Below, piece after piece: positions 34,665 to 47,046 of a stretch of 64,000 nt of DNA (within the stretch, counting starts at the first letter, position 1; every line of letters starts with the position of its first letter). The position numbers and the translations under genes are program-made. This DNA comes from Pristionchus mayeri (Eukaryota; Nematoda; Chromadorea; Rhabditida; Neodiplogasteridae): assembly GCA_036245805.1 (NCBI GenBank), contig BTRK01000002.1, forward strand, positions 13,141,067-13,205,066. The letters are read 5' to 3'. A model generated the notes under the pieces. That model was not told the DNA's origin and searched no databases. It saw nothing but the letters and a program-made list of their open reading frames with translations.

Positions 34665-36480
34665 TCACAATCGCGTGAATTGGATGCTCTTCAGCCTTTG
34701 TGCTCTGGACTGTTCCGATCTCGGGTCGATCACACTCCTTTTCGGCGCAACTTCGCCCGAGGCTAGGCTGACGACGCGAGCAATGGCTGGATTCTTAGTG
34801 ATCAGCAGATATATCGTCCTCCTGAAAAAAAACAACTCGTTTATGCTAGATATGGCTTTGCATGACATGACTATTTTAATGTATTCGTATTCATTCAAGT
34901 CATTTCTTACGAAGCCTAGTTTTTACTGGCCTTGCAATGCTCTTAAGAGAGAAAGTACCTGTAGGAGGGCGCGAAAGCGAGTACGGTGAGGGAGTGGGCG
35001 AACGCGTGGCATGGAGTGATGCTCATCGCCAGTACCGAAACGATTGAGGCTGCGATGTTCTCTTTGATCGTTCATTCGTGATCTGTGATCGTAATCCCAC
35101 CAGACATTGGACGCCACGGTTTTTTTTCGAAAACTGAAAAACACCTGTTGTATTTTGTGCGGCAACCATCTCTCCTTGAGAAAGCGTGATTAGATAAATC
35201 AGAGCCAGAATCGAGAATGGAATTACGAGAAATACATTCGGTATTATGCCCTGCATTTATTGATTTATAGTTGAAAAATGGAAAGTATACCTGCATAATA
35301 AGAGAAAGAACAGCTCGTTTTTGATATCTGCAAAAACGTGTAAACAATCCTTTACCAAGTTTACGCTTTCCAACCGTTTCGTAGCAGGGCTAGCATTTGC
35401 CATTCCGTGCTTTATCTCGATAATTAGCTCGAAAAGCATGATTCCAATTACGATAACTAATGCAAATATATTAATGGCTAGCACTGAAATGAGATCTTGT
35501 GAATGAATTTAATCAAAACAGTATCTTACAAATCGCTGTTAGATAATCTAATCGGGCATTATCGTAAATAAGATAAGCGGCTTTCCTTTCCACCCAATGC
35601 ACAATTGAAGGAATTTCCTAAACTTTTCTTACAATTCGTTTTACGACGCTGAATATCTAATCAATCACATAAGGGTACCAAATAATAATGTTGTGAAAAG
35701 GAAACGAATATGCGGGTAGGAGAATATGGATAATACCGCAGCTTCCAACGGTGCAATGAGTTGTCTAATTTGATATAATCCAGGAACCATGGCAACTTGG
35801 GCGACACAAATGATTGCACAGTACTTCCATCCATGAATAATGAATCGCTTTGTAGGAGGTAGTAAAACCTATATGTTTATGTGGTAATATATAATTACAT
35901 TTACAATAACTCACTTTTCGCTTATAGTAAACGCAAAGAAAATATGAGAAAGCTATTTCACACATCATAAAGCAGTACACCAGCTGAAGTATGTTTTTAG
36001 AATATTTTTAGAAGCATTTTAAAAATGCTAGGAAATATTGCCTACTGTTGACGAAACAAACGCGTAAGATACCATGGACGTTGACATAGATAGAATGTGA
36101 GCAAGTGCCGAGTCAGTGAAGATTACACGGCAATTGATTTGACAAATGGGAATGTATGAACTCATTAGAAGATCGATCGCACTCGAGGAGAACTTAATCG
36201 ATTAATCTCACGATACAATCTGATTCAACTCACTTGCAGAGAAAATAGATACTTGCGAAAGGCCTTGCCCCGCGGATCCTTGTCGATAACTATCAAAATG
36301 CAGACAGAAACGTAAACAAAACTGGTTAACGAGCCTGTAAAAATGGTAGCATTCGATAAATGCCCAGTAAAAGCATGATATGAATGTTTAGAAGAAAAAA
36401 ATTAATGTTCACTTGCCAACTATTGTTTGTGATAACATAACAGCAGAGAGAAAGCTGCTACTGATCTCCGTAGTGTTCAT
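34665..36480 (-). CDS. Receptor C: Str-superfamily-like 7TM chemoreceptor, intact
   Basis: This is the cleanest member of the A-E receptor family. The start MNTTEISSSFLSAVMLSQTI is at 36480. Exon 2 gives LTSFVYVSVCILIVIDKD and PRGKAFRKYLFSLQ. TM3 region: INCRVIF.DSALAHILSMS and MCEIAFSYFLCVYYKRK. TM4: PPTKRFIIHGWKYCAIICVA. Then EIPSIVHWVERKAAYLIY, NIFALVIVIGIMLFELII with NASPATKR, YQKRAVLSLIMQ, IIPNVFLVIPFSILALIYLI, SIVSVLAMSITPCHAFAHSL and the C-terminal tail RTIYLLITKNPAIARVVSL to the stop at 34665. The predicted topology is 7TM with a short intracellular tail. It should sit in sensory cilia if it is a typical chemoreceptor (inference from family). Confidence 0.82.
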
Positions 36481-37377
36481 GTTGGCAGTGCTAAAGTGGC
36501 CAGTGTCGGGTGAAAATTCGTAGTTCAATGCACCTGCGAGATGACATAGACTATCGATCTTCGACCGCTACTGCCTGTAATTTCTCAGAACAGCCATATT
36601 TCCCTGAGTGAAAATTATGACGATTTTAAATGCGTGAAGAAGATGCGTCCCATAGCAGCACAATTCATCGCAGTCCGTCCACGTTGACGATGCATAATAC
36701 TATAAAACGATTTCAAAGCTTTATTTGCAGAAATCAAGAAAAGTAGTTGGACCAGCGCATCAATTACGCTTTTTCAGAGTTACTCCGACCGACGTTACTT
36801 GTTTGTATACCAAACTTTCGATATTTTCCCCCGAGAATTCCATGGCACGATTGATATAACGTGTTCAGGAAATATTGAATAAATGGTTAAAAAATTCTAT
36901 CTGATATTCTTAATCTCAACTCCTCTCACTCATCAAAAAGAGAACCTCAACGTTCATCCGTCCTCTTGTTCTTCACTCTTCATCTCCGCACTATGATCAT
37001 ATTCGTAGAAAGCTCTACGTGTGAATACTACAGATGACATGAACGATATGAGGATAACATTTGCTCTTCACAATAAGTCAGCATGTCCACTACAAATATG
37101 TTTATGCAGGCACACCTTTGTCATGGTTCTTAGAAAATGGTTCTAAAAGGCTTCCTAGCTTGCGTCAAAGTGCGTAAAAAGCACTGAAATACCGAACCAT
37201 TACACTTCTAACGAAAGAACCGAGAAAATACTTTCTTTGGAATTGAAAAACATGGTGATTTATGCACTCTCTAAATCATTGCTGCGCATTTCCACTCCTT
37301 TCGTACAAATATGGTCATGAATGGTCAAATCTTTTGCAGTCTTGCCTATTCTTGTCAGAACATTTTTTCAGAATTCC
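36481..37377. promoter_or_regulatory. Divergent upstream region of receptors C and I
   Basis: Receptor C starts at 36480 on the minus strand and receptor I near 37378 on the plus strand. No repeat or additional gene was recognised in about 900 bp. Any promoter elements cannot be named by eye. Confidence 0.45.
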
Positions 37378-39163
37378 ATGTTCCACGACAGTTCGATGAA
37401 GTTCATCATGATCGGCATTCTAGAGCGCACAAATATTTGTGAGCTTGTACTAACTTTATCTGCTCAAATACATATTGCGCTAACACTAAGGCGCCGGGAT
37501 CGTACTCAATGTTCTACTATTCTACCTGATTCGTCGATTCTCACGTCCCGAATTGGGCACCTACAAGTATCTTCTTGCCACCTTCGCTCTTTACGATGCT
37601 TTTCTGTGCATCCTGCACGCAATTGCGAATCCGGTACAGATCATGAGTACTCAGATGCAAAATAGATGTCTAGGCAAAACACTTTATAAAATGCATGATT
37701 TTCCTCTTTATTTCGATAACTCAACTCAATCAAAACTGAAATAGAAAATTGTGCAAATATCCTAGGATGTACATACCACAGATCTAATCCATATTCTGCA
37801 TGCATGCTTTGCAGAAGGTGGTTCGTCTCAAGTACATATTCGCCCCAGGAGCCGACTCCTGGATTGCAAATGGGAATGGAGTACGTAAGCCGCATTTCGG
37901 TATTGATTATCACAGTATTTAGCACGTAACTTGTCTATATTACGCCTGTTTCTCAACGCCCTTTGTTCTGCTGATCATACATTTCCTCTATCGCTACTGG
38001 GTTATCAACCAGTGAGTTTGCTAAATTTGATATCATATTTAATAATTTCGTTTCTTCAGTCCTCATCTGATGAAGCTCTTCACGAGGCCTGCATTCATCC
38101 TACAAATGTCGTCTTATCCCTTAGGAGAAATCGTATTCTTGTACGAATTTTGCAAACTGTTCTGGGGAGGGTGTGAGGAGGTTCACAAAACTCGTGAACA
38201 ATAAATGTGTGAAACCGTGTCAAATCGTTTTAACGAAATCATGATCAAGCTGGTCAATTCTTTGCATGTACTGTCTCGCCCTATCTATCATTGCTGATCC
38301 GAATGATCCGAATCTTCTTCGAGTCCGAGAAGCGTATTTCGAAATGTACCACATTTCCTTGATCGAGGGATGGCTCATCATGAACTATTGGGTGCGTTCA
38401 GCATTAGCCTTTGAACGCGCCCTTTTGGGTCTTCGAATTCCCAGAACATTTTTGGAAAAAACAAAGTTCGAGCAGAGAACAATTTGCGTTTGTATGCTAA
38501 AAATATATGTAAACATTCTATATGTAGTGTAACTGCAGAGAGATAACGGTACCATCAACACGTCGATTCTGTCAAGACTCATCCCAGGATTTATAATTTT
38601 TGTAATCACTTCCTCGGTTACAGTATTCCTTGCACAGGGTGCTTTCCAGGTTTGAAAAAATATAGTACCTTATTCGGTCCTGAGTATAACTCTGGTAAAT
38701 GTAAATGCGTCAGGGAATCGCACGACATCATACTTTCTCGGAGAAGCAACGAAAATATCAGCGGAAGATCCTATTTGCAATTTGCGCACAGGCATGCTTA
38801 CTAATCTGCATCGATTTCTTTACTTCAAGAGACATTCTAAATGATGTCATTCAGATCTTCGTTCCCCTCACTTTCGTGTATGTCCCATACTTCTGCGCCT
38901 TATTCTTCCCCTTTCTCGGCATTCCCGACCTTGGCATTGCGGGAGCATTCCCGTTGCTCGTTTCTTTCTTTCCCGCATGGGATGCTGTAGTGATTATTTA
39001 TCTAATTAAGGATTACAGGTGATGTGGAAGGATGTATCCAAACAAAATACTATGAGATTTTAGGTCGGGCCTACTGCAAATTCTGCGATTGAAGAGCACC
39101 AAAGTTGGCGCAATTCCCAGCAATATTGAAGCTACTTCTGCGCAGCCAACGACCATAGTATGA
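37378..39163 (+). CDS. Receptor I: Str/Srj-type 7TM chemoreceptor
   Basis: This is the only clear plus-strand receptor. Exons are 37378-37439 (MFHDSSMKFIMIGILERTNI), 37491-37633 (IVLNVLLFYLI, PELGTYKYLLATFALYDAF), about 37817-37880 (LKYIFAPGADSWIANGNG) and from 37923 (YYACFSTPFVLLIIHFLYRY). Then come HLMKLFTRPAFILQMSSYPL, an exon with NDPNLLRVREAYFEMY and LIEGWLIMNYW, then NGTINTSILSRLIPGFIIF. TM6-TM7 (about 38719-39019) reads QACLLICIDFF, YVPYFCALFFPFLGI and AWDAVVIIYLIKDYR. The tail ends at 39163. The FLYRYW motif after TM3 and IIYLIKDYR after TM7 are hallmarks of the Str/Srj group. The intron 37881-37922 would be only 42 nt; without it the frame has a TAG. The first exon is chosen because it joins in frame and completes TM1. 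Confidence 0.78.
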
Positions 39164-39497
39164 TCGCATTCGGCAGACAATCGTTACACACGTGGATTCG
39201 AGAGTCTCGAATCGAGACCTGTTAATCAATAAAGAGCAATACAATACTTTTGAAACTCATAGTAGCCAATTTCGATCACAAATGATGTTGACAAAGGGAT
39301 ATGTCCTTGAAATCGAAATTTGCAACTGAACTGGAATCAAATGACATGCGTACTTGCTTGGAATCGCAGGGTGATCATTTTCATAATTAAGTTTTTAGAG
39401 TTCTTTTTGGAAAATTTACTCAATTCACATTAGTTTACAATAAATCGATACGGACTTATATTTACTCGCATTTACGGCAAATAATAAACCAAATGAA
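39164..39497. other. Convergent 3' region between receptors I and D
   Basis: The 3' ends of receptor I (plus) and receptor D (minus) face each other across about 330 bp. Nothing else was recognised. Confidence 0.5.
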
Positions 39498-41072
39498 TTA
39501 CTTAAATAAATGAATTTGCGTGAACGCGATGCTTTTCGTTCTTGCTGCTCTTGCAACTTCGCTTCTCGGCTCTACGACAATTCTGTTCGAGATCACAACC
39601 GATCCGAGACTAAGTGCCCGGCCGATCGGAGTCCTTCTCACGATCAGATTGTAGATGGTCCGTCGGTATGCTGGAGAACAGGCAATCACAGTGAAGGAGT
39701 GAACCATGGCGTGCCAATTCATCATGCAAAAGGCGAAAACGGAGATTTTAGAGGCTAAAAAATATTAAATTGGGCCTTATTTTTTGTGGAACTTCAAAAG
39801 AAAAAAATCACAAATTGGTATTTAAATACGAATCACCTGTTGTATCGTTGGCCGCTGCTATCTCGTCCTGCACTAGTGTGTTCAGGTAAATCCCGACCAA
39901 TACTCCTCCAGGAGCAAGGATAAATCCAGTTGGGACAACACCCTGATGATAGGATGTTCGAATATTTCGAACTCACAGGTTTAAAAAAACAAATAAATTT
40001 TGGAATCATTACTTGCATAATCAATGAAAACACAGCGCGAGATTGATAACTGGAAATGATACGTTCATATTTTCATTTTTTATCTTAGTACCGTTTGGTT
40101 GAAGAACTGGAATTGGCCATGCCCAACTTCAGTTCGATGAGCAGTTGCAAAATCATGAGGAACATAACGATAATTACCATTAACACAGCTATCGCAACAA
40201 CTAAATCGGAACAATGTACGTTCAATTATAAGCTCTATTCTTACATATGCCTGATGAGTAATTAATTCGATTTTTGAAAAGAATAAAATATGCTGGTTTG
40301 CTTTCCACCCACCGAATAATCGCAGGAATTTCCTAAAATTAATGCATAATCTCTATCGTTTACTTCGACGCATACAGATGATTGCAAACCCTTGATGAAG
40401 TCATAGCATATGTAAATTACAAATATTATCATCAGCTGAAATAAGATGAGCATAGCTGAATAGGTTCGCCCATGGAAAATGAAAAACGTAGTTGGAAGAA
40501 GAACCTGTCAAAATGCCCTATCAATTTTAAAAAAATGATAATAAACTCACTTTTCTTCTGTAGTATACACAAGCAAAATATGAAAATGCAATCTCTGCCA
40601 GACAAGAACAATAAATAGTCTGGAATTGACAGCTTGATTTTAGAATATCATTTACCTTCAAATTTAAAGAGTTTACCGTTGCAGCAATGAGATCTATGAA
40701 GTGTGCGAACACTGTATCTGCGTAAATAACTCGACAGTTCAATTGTGTAAATGGTGCGTATCCGCTCGCGAGAATATCAGTTATAGTCGAGGTGAGCTGA
40801 AATTGGTACGCAATAGTTCTCATCTTGTACGTGATTATAGTCATAGTCTCAACAACAGATACTTACTTGTAGTGATAAAAGATACTTCCGATATCTCTTT
40901 CCTCTAGCGTCTTTGTCAAGAACAATCACCAGGCAAACGAAAAGATTTAGAACCGCATAAATGCTGCCTAAAAGATATATTGCTCTACAAATGATGTAAA
41001 ACATATACCACATATGATTTCATACAATATAATCGACGATTGAAAATCGCTGCTTAGCTCCGTTGAATTCAT
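39498..41072 (-). CDS. Receptor D: Str-superfamily-like 7TM chemoreceptor
   Basis: The start MNSTELSSDFQSSIIL lies at 41072. Further exons read VLNLFVCLVIVLDKDARGKR, ILASGYAPFTQLNCRVIYAD with TVFAHFIDLIAAT, LAEIAFSYFACVYYRRK, LLPTTFFIFHGRTYSAMLIL, EIPAIIRWVESKPAYFILF, VLMVIIVMFLMILQLLIELK with NSSSSTKR, YQSRAVFSLIMQ, GVVPTGFILAPGGVLVGIYL. A final fused exon runs from ISVFAFCMMNWHAMVHSFTV through RTIYNLIVRRTPIGRALSLG to the stop at 39498. In A, B and C the last junction (APSYR/RTI) is interrupted by an intron; here it is continuous, so this intron was lost in D or gained in the others. All exons are open. The gene is tandem to C on the same strand but separated by the plus-strand receptor I. 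Confidence 0.82.
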
Positions 41073-41346
41073 CTCTCAACGCCGTATGAGCCAGTGAAAA
41101 GTTTCGTGGTCTCCACCACCTGTCCTTTGAGGGATATCTCCCCACTTCACGTGTGTATGATCATAAAAACATCTGGTTGCATTTCTGAGTAAGAATTTCG
41201 ATGTTTCGACTAAAAGCTGCAAATTCTGTACGTACCTCTTACGAAAGCACATTTAGAGTCTATTTTAAGTAAGAAAGCGTTTTCAAGCGTGCCCATTGCC
41301 AATCATCTTCATATTCAAAGATGCGTTTATCAGCAATCAATGGTAA
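41073..41346. other. Short intergenic spacer between receptors D and F
   Basis: Only about 270 bp separate the start of D from the stop of F, both on the minus strand. No feature was recognised. Confidence 0.5.
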
Positions 41347-44300
41347 TCAAGCTAATTCAACTGGTTTGTTATTGTTCGTGAAGTCTTCAACCTTCCGAGA
41401 AGTTTTGCACCTCTTGCAGCATAGATTGTAGATGTTCCGGAAAGGCGTTGCGTCCTCTCTGCATTAGTTTGGTACGTGAATGATAAATATAATTGAGCTA
41501 CCGAATATGCTCAGAAGTGAGGTTGAGAGCCCAGAGCGGGGCGAATCCAAGCATATCGGAGATGAAGAGTGAGGCGTAGTGAAATCGAGTAGGCACGGAA
41601 TGCCACGCAAAGAATGGCACAGTCTGAAACAGATTACAGAAGTTTTACGGGGTCATATTATTTGCCGGATTTTTTTACCTGGAACAGGGCGTAGATAGTG
41701 ATAATGAATATTTCCACTTTGCCAACAACGCACAGTGCGCGATCGATTTGATCATTATTGTACTGAAAATATAGAAAAACGTGTAGTGCGCTAGTACAAA
41801 AGTGGAATAACGAGTGGATCTAGCACTCTGTAATATACAAATCTTCGCTTTGACTAAGCTTACATTATTTTTCCACAGTAGATAAGATTGTGAGCTCAGA
41901 ATGATAATGGCACATAAGAGGCAGGCAATACAATGTACTGCCTCCTTGTTGAACTGCAAACAATATGTTATTGCAATTACACAGGAGGGAGAGACCGGTT
42001 TTTTTTTCTCGATAGGTTCTGACATTGGGCCGCCGAATACTCTCAAGCTGCATCATAATAGCAAGTTGGATACCAATGAATTGATTCTTCCTAATTAATA
42101 CAGGGAAATTCACACATAAAAAGTGCAAAGTACCATAGGCGAATAAATTATCGAATAGAGTTCGCGTACCCATGTGACTCCTTCGTTCTCGAAGACCATC
42201 TCTGCATCCTCGATGACCGCCTTGGATGTTGTCATCCAGATAGGTGCGAATAACACCAGTGGAATCACAATTGTACCCAGGATGATTTGGAGCTTCCTGG
42301 TCTCCCAAGCCTGCAGGTGAGCATTTCGATCTTCAACCATTTGTTTCAAATTTGTTTGAACAAATATTTTGTTATAAATACCCGCTTTGCAGCAAACACG
42401 TCGAGTAACGAGTGACTGCGGTACAACACAATCAATGTACCCGTAAGGATTCGCATCGTGTCCAATACCTGAAATGCGCATTTAGATATGTTCCGGAATA
42501 ATTGTATTTCACGCAAATGGTGCGAAAAACGTTTTGTCTGCTCACCTTTGCTGTTTCTAAACAAATATTTGAGAACCCACAAGGCAAAGTTCCAGGGGTT
42601 GCTCGACTCTTACGCGAGCGGAGTCTCCTTGAGTAATGAACGATTCACCTGAATAGCGTAGACGTAGATGTCCAGCCAATAGCTGGGCCGAGAAAGTGCT
42701 CGAAATGTCTGGCAGAACCACGACTTCCGTTTGCCGATTAGTTCGAAGATGGTGCGTGGTACATGGTTCAGTACAGCCTGAAAATTCGTAAAAAAGTATT
42801 TTGGCTTTGATATGAGTAAATGCACAATAACGTTCCCGATTTTCGTCGCGAATGCCATTCAAGTGCACTGGGAAAAAGGGGAGGATTACTCCTGCGGGCA
42901 GGAGTACTCGTACCAATCCGAGTTAATGGACTGTTTCGGTGCACTCTAGGGCATGATCAACCACAACGCTAACTTACGCGCTAATCTGCATGCTTTCGGA
43001 ATCAATATATCGAGGAACGCAAAATACCGTGAAGCAGACCCGCTCTTTAGTTCCGCCCTATACACCACAAAATATCTAGTACCCTATCTGGTTGCGCATT
43101 TCTGAATAAAAATATGCCAAATAAAACGCTTACAGTCCATGCCGCAATAGCGATCAATGTGTAGAACACGCTGGAGTATCGCTTTTGTCGATTCCTGGAA
43201 CCATGAGCAATCATAATCAAATGCTGTATGTAGAAACAATGTCACTATGTTGAACAATGGCAGAAATGTACTAAAAACACTTACCTCCCGCAAATAATAG
43301 CCACCAGTAGGAACTTGATGAAAACACTCGTAGGTGCGCTGTACAAGAATTGCGCGATGACGAATATTGAGTGACCTGTGGCAAAATTTCTTTTGGATAT
43401 TATCATAAAAAAGAGAGACTTTTTGTGTCAGTGAACATATGCTTGGCACTAGGACAAAAATCGAAATCCTCCTAAATGTGCACACATATAGTACTCGGTG
43501 AGTGTGGCTCAGTCATGCCATATTTAGCGTTCTAGATCCTTCTCCGGGCAATGAAATGTGCTTTAGTCCGAAAATTTCAATTTTCGAAATTTTCCATTTC
43601 GCAACCGATCAGAACGACTGATATCTCTAAAAATGTGCAATATTAAACTGATCGTGCTTATACAATTTTAGATGAATTGGCTTGAAACTGTTTGAGAAAA
43701 ACTCAAATTTCGGATAAAATATTTTTTATTTCATTCGGGAATGTAGAAAGGAACCTTTTTTTATTTGTTTGGTTTGTAGCGCTCACCGAATACTATTTAC
43801 ATAAAAATTATGAGCGAAAAAAATTGGGACATGTGTATTGAAATTTTGGAAAAACCGAAATAAGTCAGGTCGTAATAAAATTTCAGGCTACCGTATCCTG
43901 CCATGAGAATACCTCACAAATATATGAACAGTTACCAATTTTTTAATCCTTTGGGATTTGAATGTTTGAGTGTCGAACCTAACTGGCACATAATAAGGAA
44001 CAATTGAAATCATTCATTAATGTGCTGAAATCGACGAGAGGTTCTGAGAGGGGTGAACTGGTGTATTTTCTCAATTGCCTGAAATATTTGCCAACACAGT
44101 TTTCTATGAATTTTCGTACATAACGCCGCAAACTGATCAGAAAATACGATTTCAACTCATCTGAAGTGACAGTGGCCAGTTACGGCAATTTGGAAAATGC
44201 ACCATTACACAAGCGTCAACCTCTCGTCGATTTCAGCATATTAGTGAGTGATTTCAATTGTTCTCTATTATGTGCCAGTTAGGTTCGACACTCAAACATT

Positions 44301-47046
44301 CAAATCCCAAAGGCTTAAAAAATTGGTCAATGTTCATAGATTTGTGAGGTATTCTCATGGCAGGATACGGCAGCCTGAAATTTTATTACGAACTGACTTA
44401 TGAGAGGAATCGCGAGAGAATAGACCACGGCGCGGCGGTAAGAAAAAAATGTGCCCTATCTGGCAAAAAATTCACTTATAAGTATTTCAAATGATGCTCT
44501 TTCAAACTGCGTCGTCAGAATTTTGATATCGGTCGTCATCTTCGAGATTCAGAAGGCCAAACTTGACACTATCACTTTTCGACAGTCAAATCGGGACCAC
44601 TTAAATTATCATAACTTCGTTTAAAATGAAGATAGAAGGTCGTTCTTTGCTTAGAATGAAAGCTGAGAACATTCTCTACAACCTTCTCTAGACCCAATCA
44701 TTCATGGTCATGTTCATGGTCATGGATCATTCATGGTCATTCATGGTCATGATGAATCATGGTGCAGGGCGGTCGTGCAGACCAAAAATGACGTATCTTT
44801 GGAAATCGGAAAAACGTTTTGGGTTATCATGTTTAAGTTTAAGTTCATACATGTAACTAACTTCTCGCCAAAAATCGGGGCAATCTGGGTATAGACAAAA
44901 AAAAAGGTCTCACTTATGTGCGGCGACCCCAAAATGAGTTCAGGAAAAGAGTACTTCCGTATCTTCAATTGGCCTGATTTGGGCTCAAAATCGTTCAAAA
45001 ACTCCCAAAACAACATTCTAAGTATCTAACCCCCATGTTATAGCTCTTCCATTGGCCATAAATGGCCACCTGACCGAAAATTTGAAATTCCTTATTTTGA
45101 CCAATTTCAACATGCGGGATGGGCCCAAATGCACTAAATGGGTTTTAAATAATGTAAATACATCCCTCGAGACAGTTCAAAGAAAAAGGGCTACTGAAAA
45201 GAGGAAATTTCACATGAAGGATCCAAGGAAACACGCACAACTGTGCAAATGGTAAATATAGACGTAGAGACTCGGCTTATGGATATAAATGAAGAGCACG
45301 ATGAGCTAAACATTTCATCTGTTGAAAGTGAGTCTTTTCGTTGAAGCGCGCTACAGATCCTGGAAGTTGGCCAGAAACGACGGGAAACTGGCCCAAGGGA
45401 GCGCTAAATAGAGGGGAGGGGGAGGGAGGTCAGGCGGCGAGAGCGCCAGACGGTTAGAGCACGCGCTCTCGGGGGACCCTAGCCTATATCTGGCCAAATT
45501 CCAGGATCTGTCGCGCGCTTCAACGAAAAGATAGAGACTCACTTTCAACAGATGAAATGTTTAGCTCATCGTGCTCTACATTCCTATCCATAAGCCGAGT
45601 CTCTACGCCTATTTTTACCAATTGAACAGTTGTGCGTGTTTCCTTCGATCCTTCATGTGAAATTTCCTCTTTTCAGTAGCCCTTTTTCTTTGAGCTGTCT
45701 CGAGGGATGTATTTACATTATTTGAAACCCATTTAGTGCATTTGGGCCCATCCCGCATGTTGAAATTGGTCAAAATACGGAATTTCAAATTTTCGGTCAG
45801 GTGGCAATTTATGGCCAATGGAAGAGCTATAACATGGGGGGTAGATACTTAGAATGTTGTTTTGGGAGTTTTTGAACGATTTTGAGCCAAATTCAGGCCA
45901 ATTGAAGATAGGGAAGTACTCTTTTCCAGAACTCATTTTGGGGTCGCCTCACAAAAGTGAGACCTTTTTTTTTGTCTATACCCAGATTGCCCTAATTTTT
46001 GACGTGAAGTTAGTTCCATGTATGAACTTAAACTTAAACATGATAACCCAAAACGTTTTTCCGATTTCCAAAGATACGTCATTTTTGGTCCGCCCGACCG
46101 CCCTGCACCATGATGAAGACCAGGAAAGATGTCGTCTAGATAAGGTTGCAGAGAATGTTCTCAGCTTTCATTCTAAGCAAAGAACGACCTTCTATCTTTA
46201 TTTTAAATGAAGTTATGATAATTTAAGTGGTCCCGATTTGACTGTCGAAAAGTGATAGTACCAAGTTTGGCTTTCTGAATCTCGAAGATGACGACCGATA
46301 TCAAAATTCTGACGACGCAGTTTGAAAGAGCATCATTTGAAATACTTATAAGTGAATTTGTTGCCAGATAGGACACATTTTTTTCCTACCGCCGCCCACC
46401 CCCCTCAAATGGTCGATTCTCTCGCGATTCCTCTCTTATTTCGGTTTTTTCCAAAATTTCAATAGACATGACCCAATTTTTTTCGCTCATAATTTTTATG
46501 TAAATAGTATTCGGTGAGCGCTACAAACCAAGCAAATAAAAAAGGTTCCTTTCTATATTCCCGAATGAACTAAAAATATTTTATCCGAAATTTGAGTTTT
46601 TCTCAAACAGTTTCAAGCCAATTCATCTAAAATTGTATAAGCACGATCAGTTTAATATTGCACATTTTTAGAGATATCAGCCGTTCTGATCGGTTGCGAA
46701 ATGATAAATTCCGAAAATTGAAATTTTCGGACTAAAGTACATTTCATTGTCCAGAGAAGGATCTAGAACGCTAAATATGGCATGGCTGAGCCACACTCAC
46801 TGAGTACTATATGTATGCACATTTAGGAGGATTTCGATTTTTGGCCTAGTGCCAAGGGTATCTACAAATATGTTCACCGAGTCAAAAAGTCTCTCATAAT
46901 TGATCGGTAAAAATTGCTGAATTTTTCGTTTGAAGTGTAGAATTTGCCTGGAATATTTCAAAAATGAGCGAACCTGTTGATTTACTCATCGACTTGAAAA
47001 CAACATCGCACCACTCGTCTTGCTCTGACTTAGTCCAGTTGGACAT
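41347..47046 (-). CDS. Receptor F: Srg-like 7TM chemoreceptor with giant intron 1
   Basis: It is the paralogue of receptor G (58119-61720), exon for exon. Exon 1 (46974-47046) reads MSNWTKSEQDEWCDVVFKSM. After the intron holding FB5 come about 43287-43377 (VIAQFLYSAPTSVFIKFLLV), about 43129-43192 (YSSVFYTLIAIAAWT), about 42642-42779 (VPRTIFELIGKRKSWFC, YWLDIYVYAIQV), about 42380-42470 (LDTMRILTGTLIVLYRSHSL), about 42170-42310 (IILGTIVIPLVLFAPIWM, EDAEMVFENEGVTW), about 41865-41956 (FNKEAVHCIACLLCAIIIL), 41679-41762 (VVGKVEIFIITIYALFQ), 41502-41623 (TRFHYASLFISDMLGFAPLW) and 41347-41458 (EDATPFRNIYNLCCKRC). Seven hydrophobic segments, the YR.HS.LDV motif after TM3 and the LGFAPLWAL...R pattern at TM7 resemble Srg-superfamily receptors. 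Srx, Sru or Srv remain possible. No lesion was seen. Confidence 0.75.
43863..44398. mobile_element. Nested foldback inside the left arm of FB5 (TA duplication)
   Basis: AGTCAGGTCGTAATAAAATT at the left pairs with the complement ending CGAACTGACT at the right. TA flanks it (43861-43862, 44399-44400). The right arm of FB5 (46425-46447) shows the uninterrupted site CTCTCTTATTTCGG, which proves a later insertion. It is palindromic with centre near 44130. Confidence 0.8.
44700..44762. repeat. Short tandem repeat TTCATGGTCA
   Basis: Four to five imperfect copies of TTCATGGTCATG occur in the left arm of FB5. The matching part of the right arm (about 46100-46130) lacks the expansion, so it arose after the palindrome formed. 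Confidence 0.75.

Larger units (their letters stand above)
43413..46895. mobile_element. Foldback element FB5 (about 3.5 kb) in intron 1 of receptor F
   Basis: The arms pair from GAGAGACTTTTTG (43413) / CAAAAAGTCTCTC (46895) inward to a loop near 45370-45500. Close to each tip lies GGCACTAGG (43445-43453) or CCTAGTGCC (46845-46853), as in MITE family M. The arms also pair through CCTCCTAAATGTGCA and ATATTTAGCGTTCTAGATCC. A nested element sits at 43863-44398. Matching ORFs in both arms (for example MAINGHLTENLKF..., about 45052 and 45818) are mirror images. No clean target duplication was found. Confidence 0.8.

Noticed and set aside
45390..45490. Possible tRNA in the GC-rich loop of FB5 (GCCAGACGGTTAGAGC)
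   Set aside because: It resembles a D-arm/A-box but no anticodon or T-arm could be placed. A local hairpin explains the pairing.
44747..46210. Matching ORFs of about 60-118 codons in both directions (MLFWEFLNDFEP..., MAINGHLTENLKF...)
   Set aside because: They are mirror images in the two arms of FB5. They diverge without sign of coding constraint and have no recognised motif.
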